Below, piece after piece: positions 45,263 to 54,200 of a DNA stretch of 64,000 nucleotides; the stretch's first letter is position 1; every line of letters begins with the position of its first letter. A model generated the notes under the pieces. That model ran no database searches and had not been told where the DNA came from. It worked only from the letters and a program-made list of their open reading frames with translations. The stretch comes from Myxococcales bacterium (GTDB lineage Bacteria; Myxococcota; Myxococcia; Myxococcales; Anaeromyxobacteraceae): the NCBI GenBank assembly GCA_021806645.1, contig JAJZQX010000016.1, forward strand, positions 21,670 through 85,669, read 5' to 3'. The translations under genes and the position numbers were made by a program.

Positions 45263-48200
45263 GGAATGACGTGAGGTGGAAGGCGAGGGTGGTCCGCGTA
45301 GCGGCAGTGTTGGTGTTGGTGCTGGGGCTTGGAGTCGCAGCGGCGGTAGTGCCCCCGAAGACGAACCTTAGGCCGGCGCCCGCGCCGATGGTCGGGGTGG
45401 CACAGCCCGATCGCGCCGTTGACTGGACCCGCATCAACGACCGTACCCAGCGGGTTCGGGCAGCGCAGGCCCTGCACCAGTTGGGTGGCGCCGAGCGGGT
45501 CATGGCGCCGGATGCGCGCGAACTGCTTCGGCGGGCCGTCTCGGCTGCCGGGCCTGCGCCAACCGGGCTCCAGCGGGTGGCCTTCCCCTCGGCGCCAGCG
45601 GCTGACGAGGCCGAGCGTTTCTCGACTGTTTCTGCCTCGCTCGAGGAGGCCATGCGGCAGCTCGCGGCGGCGGGCATGACGGCTCGCCGGCGCCTCGCGG
45701 AATTCGCCGACCACCTGGAGCGTGAAGGGCGCTCCGGCGGCGTGCGGGAGCGCGCCAGGTTGCACGCCGGCGAGGCCGCTCGGACGCTGGCCTCCCTTCA
45801 AGGGATCGCCGCAGGTGCCCGCGAGGCCCTGGCCGCGCGGCGGGGCTCGTGGTCGGAGCGGCTGTCGTACTACGGGCTCCAGCTACGGGGCGACAGTCTG
45901 CAGGCCCGCCTCTCACGGCTGGCGGCCGCGCTGGAGGCCACCGCTCCGGTCGAGCCGGTGCTGGGCGCCGAACTCTCCTACGTCGAAGGCGGGGGCCCAG
46001 CCGCCAGCTTCCCGAGCACCCAGATCGTGCCCGCTTACGCGGCCGCGGCCGCGGCCTCGGGCTCGGCGCTCGAGGACACCACGCAGGGGCGTGAGATCGA
46101 GGACGGCCCGGAACTCAGGGCCAAGGCAGCCACCCTTCGCACGGCCAAGGCCGCCTACGAGTTCGTGAAGAGCCAGGCGAAGCAGGAGTGGTACGCCGGC
46201 GGCCTCAAGGGGACCACGGAGACCCTGCGGGACCTCCGCGGCAACGATGTCGATCTCGCTGGTCTGCTCATCGCGCTGCTGCGCGCCCAGGGAACACCGG
46301 CCCGGTACGTTCAGGGCACCATCGAGCTGCCGGCATGGCGGATGGCGGACCTGCTCGGGCTGCTGACCGCGGCCGAGCAGGTCCAGGCCTCGCAGGGCGG
46401 GGGCCTCGCGCCTCCCGTGGAGACCAGGCTCTTCCGGGCGCTCTCGGCGGCTGGCATCACGGTTCAGCCGGTGGTCTCGGGCGGCCGTGTCACCGCCGTT
46501 CGATGGCTCCACACCTGGGCCGAGGCCTTCGTGCCCTACGCCGACTACCGCGGCGCCGGTCGCGGCGCGGGCGCCAGGCAGTGGGTCCCCATCGATCCCG
46601 TCATCCAGGGCGGCGCCAAGCTCGCGGCCACCCCACCTGCCGAGGACGTCTTCAGCGCGACCGGACTCACGGCCGATGAACTCCAGGATCGCTACCTGGG
46701 CACCAGCGGCGAGGGCTCGCCGTTGCAGTTGTTCCGCTCCGTCATCGAGGAGCGGCTGGCGCAGCGGCGCCCGGGCCTGACCTACACGCAGCTCCTCCGC
46801 ACCGTCGAAGCCGTCCCGGAGCCGCTTCCGTTCCTCCCCGGGTCCCTCCCGTTCACCGTGGTCTCGACGCACGCGGAGTACGCCTTCCTCCCTGAGGCGG
46901 ACAAGCATCGCGTTCGCATCCAGGTGGCCGATGCCGCCGGTCCGTTCCTGGACGTCACGGTGCCGACGCACCAGTTGGCCGGGCGCCGCACCCTGCTCAC
47001 CTTCGAGCCCGCCACCGATGACGATCGCTACGCCATCGACTCGGCCGGCGGCATCTACCAGGTCGCGGCCGCCGCCGTGGCGGTGAAGCCGCTCCTCACC
47101 GTCGGGGGCCAGGTGGCCGGTCAGGCCACCCGTGCGGTGGGGCTGGGCGCCAAGCTGCGGTGGAGCTTCGAGCTGCTCCTGCCCGGAGGCGGCTCCCGCC
47201 CGATCGAGAACGGCCTCATCGCCGGAAACGTGGTGGCCATCGGCGTCGGTTCGCCAGTCAACCGCTTCGACCCGGCGCGCGACGAGGCGGAGACCTTCGA
47301 CTCGCCGGCGGGGAGCTTCCTCTACCGGATCGCCGCCGACTACGCGAACGGGTGGACCGAAGGCGAGGACGAGCTGGCCAGGCTACTCCAGGTGGCCGCC
47401 ATCCGCCCCACCGCCAATGTGGTCTTCGTCTCCAACAAGCTGGTGGTCGACGAGGCCCTCGGCGTGGTCCGCCGCCTGATCTGGAAGGGGATCCAGATCG
47501 ACGCCGACCATCGCGCCCTGCAACCGGTGGAGCTGCTGGCTGGCCGGGGGCGGGACCTGCTCCAACTCTCCGGCCTCGAGGGCTCCTACCAGGAGGCGCG
47601 CGTCCTCACCGCGGCGACGACCGAGGAGGCGATCTCGGCGGCGACGGTCATCCAGGAGGCGCGGCGGCAAGGCGTCGAGGTGCTCCGTCTCCGGGGTGGG
47701 TCACCAGCTCTCGCCCGCCTCGTCACCACGCCCCCGGTCCAGCGGGAGGTTCTCGACCAGCTTGCCCGGGGGCGCGAGGTCATCATCCCTGCCACCGATC
47801 TCACCATCCGGGACTGGACCGGCGCTGGCTTCATCGCCCGCGACACGGCTACTGGCGAGGGGGGCTACTTCCTCTCCGGAATCATCTCGGGTGGCCAGAC
47901 CATCGTGTCCCCGCTGTCCTGGACGGACAAGGCGCTGGTCGACACGCTCGGCAATCCCACCCAGCAACAGCCCGAGACCGACCTGTCGAAGGTCGCCCGC
48001 ATCATCAAGGTGTCGGGCGACTTCCAGCGCACCACGGTCGGCAGCACGGCGCCAAAGCCGATCAGGGTGCTGGTGACCACGTTGGCCGGGCGGCCCGTCC
48101 TGGGGGCGCCGGTCACCTTCCGCGCCGTCGGCGGCGCCAAGGCGAAGCTCCTGATGGCCGGCACCGGGGTGGGGAGCGACCTCCCGTTGAGCGTGACGAC

Positions 48201-51200
48201 CAACGGACAGGGCTATGCCGAGGCTTACGTCACGGCCGACCAGGTGATCTTGAACGCCGCCGTGGTCGAGATCCGCACGCCGAACGACGCGCTGGTTGGC
48301 GCCAACGAGGTGATGGCGGAGGTGGTTGGCCCGAGCGGAAGCATCGCCGTGCCTCAGCCCTTCGTCATCACGGGAACTCCGGACGTGCCGGCCATCATCG
48401 AGCTCCCGTGCTCGCTGCTGGGATCGCCGGGCAACCTCTGCGCCCGCCGCTACCCGGTCGGAATCCAGCTCGGGCAGGCCCTCTGGGCGCGAGTCGTCGA
48501 CAAGTATGGCAACCGGCTCGCCAACCAGCGGCTCACCTGGAGCTCGAACGGACCGGCCGGCCTGTTCGTGAACCTGGCCTTGGCCGACGCGGCTGGGCCG
48601 AAGGTCCTCGATCCGAACGACCCGGCGCTGACCCCCACGCTGAGCCTCATCACCGGGACCGACGGGCTGGCGACCACCGACTTCGTGCCCGGGATGGTTG
48701 GCCGGCTCACGCTCAACGTCACCCAGGGGACGATCAGCGCCGGCTTCGGCCTGGACGCCGAGGAGCCAGCGGCGGACGAGCGCTTCATCTTCCGGCTCAA
48801 GTCCCGGCTGCAGTACTCCTTTGCAGGAGTTCGGGGGATGGCGTTCCAGGCGCCCATGGGCGGGCAGGTGCTGGCCTGGTCCGGCTCCCCGAGCAAGCCC
48901 TGGGTCCCCATCACCGGACGCGAGCCCGGGATGCCCAAGGTGTTCGTCCAGATGAAGGTCTGGGACGTCACCTCGGTCGTCAGCGGAGCCGGCAACGGGA
49001 CCTTCGTTCGATCCGAGACGCACGCTCCAACCGACGTCCTGCCCGGCCTGGCCGGTGATCCGCGTGAAGACGACACCACGGCCATGTTCTGGCCGAGCTA
49101 CGAGGTGGAGGGTGTCCAGCGGGTGGTCTTCTCGGCGACGATCACCAAGCCCAACAGCGGCCCGGTCGAGCTGCGCGACACCTACTTCCTCGATGCCATC
49201 TCGAGAGCTCCCGCCATCAAGCGCTTCCGCGTGCTGCCAGGTGCGGTCGAGGTGCCGACCGACGCGCTCGGTGCGGCCGGGCCCGACGATCTGGCCGTCG
49301 TCTTCAAGGTCAACAACCCGGCATCATTCCCGATCTACGCTCGCGTTCTCCAGTTGCCGCAGGCCAGCGGCGAGACGCTGGTGGACGTGCCCCCGCCGGA
49401 CGTGGCGCCGCGCCACCCGCTGGATCCAAGCCTGATCCGGCTCCTTCCCGAGCTGACCACGTCGCTGCGGCTCGGCGTCAGGCCGTCCACCAAGGGAGGC
49501 GCCGTCGAGCTGGAGCTCATCGCCGACGATCCCACCGGGCCGGGTGCGCTCTTGGCGCTCAAGGCGGCCGACCGCCGGATTGAGCTGCCACCTGCCGGCT
49601 TCAACCTGCTCGGCTCCGGCACCAAGGTCCGCGCCGAGATCATCGTGCCCGTCCGGAACTTCGAGTCGACGGCCACGCCGCCACCTGGGGAGAACGCCCC
49701 GCCTACGGCCACGGAGGACCCCATCCTCGTGCCCGGGCGGCTCACGCTCCATCTCAAGGGCGCGGGACAGGTCACGCTCTCCGTCAACGGCGTGGATGTC
49801 GGCGGCGCCGAGGTCGTGGCCGACGTCCTGGGTATCGCCGCCAGCTTCGCGCCGTTGGGCACGCTCCCGCCGCCGGTGCTGACGGCGCAGGGGGGCTTCC
49901 TCTTCGTCCTCCAGCCAAACCTCAGCGCCTCCGAGGTGACGGCCAGGTTCGTGCCGGCCGACGGGTCGCCACCCAGCGAGCAGACCTGGCCGTTCATCAC
50001 CGAGGTCACCGACGCCGGCGCGCTGCCCATCGGACACACCTTCGTGAAGGACGTCAGCGTGGTGGATGGCCACCTGGCGAGGCAGTTCACGGATCTCTCG
50101 GTGCCGGGGCGGGGCGCGGGCCTCGCCTTCACCCGCAGCTACACCAGCCGCGGCAGTGAGTCCGGCCCGCTGGGGCGCGGCTGGACGCACTCCTGGCGCT
50201 CGTGGGTGACGCGGAGCACGCAGGGCGCCAAGCTCCGATACCTGGTCGCGGGTGGCGAGGGCACGGGCCAGGTCTTCGACTGCACCGCCGGGCCATGCCG
50301 GAATCAGCGCGGCTTCCACGGGACGCTGCAACCCAGCCAGGCCGAGGTGGTCTACACCGCTCCGAACGGCGTGAAGCACCACTACGGCCGCCTCGATGCC
50401 GGCCCGCGCGGCGAGCGCTACTGGCTCACGTCGATCGAGGACCCGCGCGGCAACGTCACCACCCTGGAGTACGGAAGCTCGCCGGAGGTGCTGCGCGTCT
50501 GGGAGCCCGGGAACCGGCGCGTCCTGCAGTTGACCTACTCCACGCCGTCCGGGAACGAGGGGCCGCAGCTCGACCACGTCGAGCTTCTTTCGAACCCAGG
50601 CGCCGACCCGGCCAACCCGTCGCTCCTCCCCATCGACGACGATGGGCCGTGCGTCGCGTTCGGCTACGACGCGTACCACAACCTGGCGGTCGCCAGCCGG
50701 CGCGGCGCGGGCTGCGCGGCGTCGGGCGTTCAGTTCCGGAGCGAGAGCTTCGAGTACGTCGCCAGCGACAACCCGGTCATCAGCGACAACCTCCTGCGCT
50801 ACACCAACCCCGACGGCCGGGTGGTCGAGTACCAGTGGTACTCGGCGGCCGACGCCATCAGCGGCGAGAGCCAGTTCCTGCTGATGGGGGACAAGGTCGA
50901 GCGGGTCAAGGCGGTCAAGGAGCTCTCCGCCGTCGGACCCACGGTGGTGACCAGCTTCGACTTCCGCATGAAGCAGTTGCAGGTTGCCCAGTTCGGCCAG
51001 GTCCAACCCATGTACGAGACCTGGGTGACCGGGCCGCGCCCCGGGGTGCCGCCCACGGTCTATCGGTTGGACCCCTACGGCGCGTCAGCCCAGGTGGAGC
51101 GCCCGGTCAGCCCGGGCCAGGTGGCGGCGAAGCAGACGCGCTGGGACCCGGTGCACATCCGCCCTCTCCTGGAGCAGGACCCGCTCGGACGGCAGACCTC

Positions 51201-54200
51201 CTTCGCCTATGACGTGCGCGGCAACCTCATCGAGCGGCGCGTGACCACTTCGCTGCCGGCGGGAGCGCCCGCCACGCTTGAAGCCGTGAAACGCGACGGG
51301 GTGGAGGTGGCCGCCACCATCGAGCGGTGGGCCTACGATCCGCAATACGGCGGGGAGACCTGCCACGTCGACCCGGAGGGGCGCGTCAGCGTCACCTCCT
51401 ACGAACTTGGCCTCCCCAAGGCCAAGACGGGCTTCGCGACCCCGCTGACGGCGGCGCAGGTGGCAGGTGAGGGCACCTGCGAAGCCATGGCGGCCCTGGT
51501 GACGCCGTCGCCACGCGACCAGATCGTCGAACACGCCTACTGCACCACGGACACCTGCACCCTGCCGCTGGGCGCCCGGCGCGGCGACCTCCAGTGGAGG
51601 GTCGAGCACGGCCGGGGAGCCGATCAAGGCTTTCGCCGGATCGTCGCCGGTGAGTACGACCTTTACGGCTACCCGCGGCTCACCACCGCCGATCCCGGCG
51701 GGGCCAGCGTGGTCACCACGACCGTGTTCGACGGGCGCGGCCGCCTGACCGATCTGTCCGACTCGACGGGCCACCACACCGCCACCTGGTTCGACGGGCT
51801 CGATCGCCCGAAGCAGATCGACCGGTTCAACACGGTCGGCGGCTCTCCCGGGGAGCGCCGCACGCTCACCTACTACGACGGCGGCGCGCTCCAGACCGAA
51901 CAGGTCGAGCGCGCCGGTGGTGGAGGCGGCCTGTTGGCGCGCACCATCGGCCTCGATGGCCTGGGCCGCCCTTCGGTGTTCTCCGAGAAGGACCTGGTGA
52001 GCGGGCTGACGCTCACCTCGACGGTCGAGTACGACGAAGCTGGCAACAAGGAGGTGGTGACCGACCGCCGCGGCGTGCGGACCAGGACCGTCTTCGACCA
52101 CGGTGACCGGCCCGTCGAGACCTGGGTCTCGGTGCGGTCGCAAGAGCGGCCTCGCTTCGAGGTGGACGGCGGCGATGTCACCCGCTTCGACCTCGAGCAG
52201 CGGGTGTTCCGCGCTGGCTTCGACGTGGCCGGGAACAAGGTTTGGGAGAGCGACCTCCACGGCCACCAGACCGACTACACGCTCGACACGCTCTACCGAG
52301 TCGTCCGGGTAACGCAGCCGCAGACGGTCGACGAGAGCGGCGCCCCTGTTCGGTACCAGGTGGCTCGGGCCTACGATCTCGTCGGCAACAAGGTGCTGGA
52401 AACCGATGGGAACGGCAACTCCACCCGCTATGTCTACGACTTCGGCAACCGCACCAGCGTGATCACCGACGCCCTCGGGCGCTCCGTGAGCCGCGATTAC
52501 GACGGCACCGGCGCGCTCCGGGTCGAGAAGACCCTGGTCGGCGGCGTGGAGCAGGTGCGTCGGGAGCTGACCTACGACGGTCTCGGGCGCCCCCTCGACA
52601 CCACCGAGACCTGGGCGGTGTCCAGTGGGACGCGGAGCCGATCCTCGTCGACCCGCTACGACGATGTGGCTCACCGGGTGCTGTCGCGAGACGTCCGGGG
52701 CGTGGTCACGGTGCGGAAGCTCGATGACCTCGACCGGGTCTTCTCCGAGACGGCCGACACCACCGACGGGCTGCTCGGGCGAACATTCGCTAGCACGCCG
52801 GCCGTCGTCGCAGAGACGAGCTTCGAATACGACGCCATGGGGCGCCAGACCGCCATCGTCGACGCCCTGGGCCGGCGGACCGATGAGCACATCGACGCCT
52901 TTGGCCGGGTCACCTCCCGAGTTCGCCCCATGGGCGTCACCGAGACGTTCCGATACGACGGCGAGGGGCAGCTGGTGGAGCGCCAGGACGGGCGCGGCGT
53001 CCACTGGAAGACCTACCGGGACCCGCTGGGCCGGGTCACCATGGAGTCGGTCATCGAGGTCGATGCCAGCGAGCTGGCGCTGAAGCGTTCGCAGTACACC
53101 GACGACGTTGCGCCGCTGGTCTACGAGTTCGACGCCCGGGGCAACCTCACGACCCGCACCCTGGACGCGCTCCACCGCGAGGTGAAGGTGGTGGACGCCG
53201 AGGGGGGCACGGTGGAGACGCGCCATGACGCCGTCAACCGCCGCCGGGCGAGCGATCCGAGGAAGTACCAGACCTGGCTCGCCTACGACGCGGTCAACCG
53301 GCCCACGGGCCAGGAGGACCACGCGCCGGGCGGGGGCCTGCTCTACACGCAGACCACCAGCTACCGGGACGCGCCGCGCGAAGAGGAGCACGTCTCACGG
53401 GCGGGCCTCACCACGCTCACCACCCACGACGGCCTTGGCCGGGCGGTCCGGGTGGAGCGCTCGGGCACGGGGGACGACGGAGCGAAGCTGACCGCGGCAG
53501 ATGTGAGCGAGTTCGACGCCGCCGGCAACCTGACCCTGAAGACCGACGCCAACGGCCACGCCACCCGGTACGAGCTCGACGGGCTGGGGCGGAAGGTGGC
53601 GGAGACCCTGGCCGACGGCACGGCGGTCGCGGCGCGCACCACCTCCACCTACGACAAGGTGGGCAACCGGCTCGAGGTGAAGGGCCCTCGCGGGAGCTGG
53701 GCCTACGACCTCCACCAGGACTACGACGACCTCAACCGCCCGGTGCGCACGGTGGACGCCACCGGCGCGGTGACGACGACGGCCTTCGATGCGGGAGGCA
53801 ACAAGGTCTGCGAGCTGCGGCCCTCGGGCGGCGATCTGCTGGGCGCTGGCGGGGCGGCCCGGTTGACCATCGACGCCCTCCAGTCCCAGGCCTGCGGCAA
53901 GCCGGCCAGCACCGGCTTCACCTACGACGAGCTCGGGAAGCTCACCGGGGTGGAGACCGCCTCCGGCTTGACCACCTTCGTCTACGACGAAGCCCGCAAC
54001 CTCGTCGCCAAGCAGGACGCGAACGCCCACCTCACGATCTACGCCTACGATCGCGCCAACCGCCGCACCGACGAGTGGCAGCAGCTCGACGCGCAGGCCC
54101 GGCTCACGAGCCGGAGCCAGGTGGCGGCGCTGCAGCGCACCGTCCTTCCGGACGCCGGCTTCACGACCGGCACGCTCCACTGGAGCGCCAGCTACGACCT

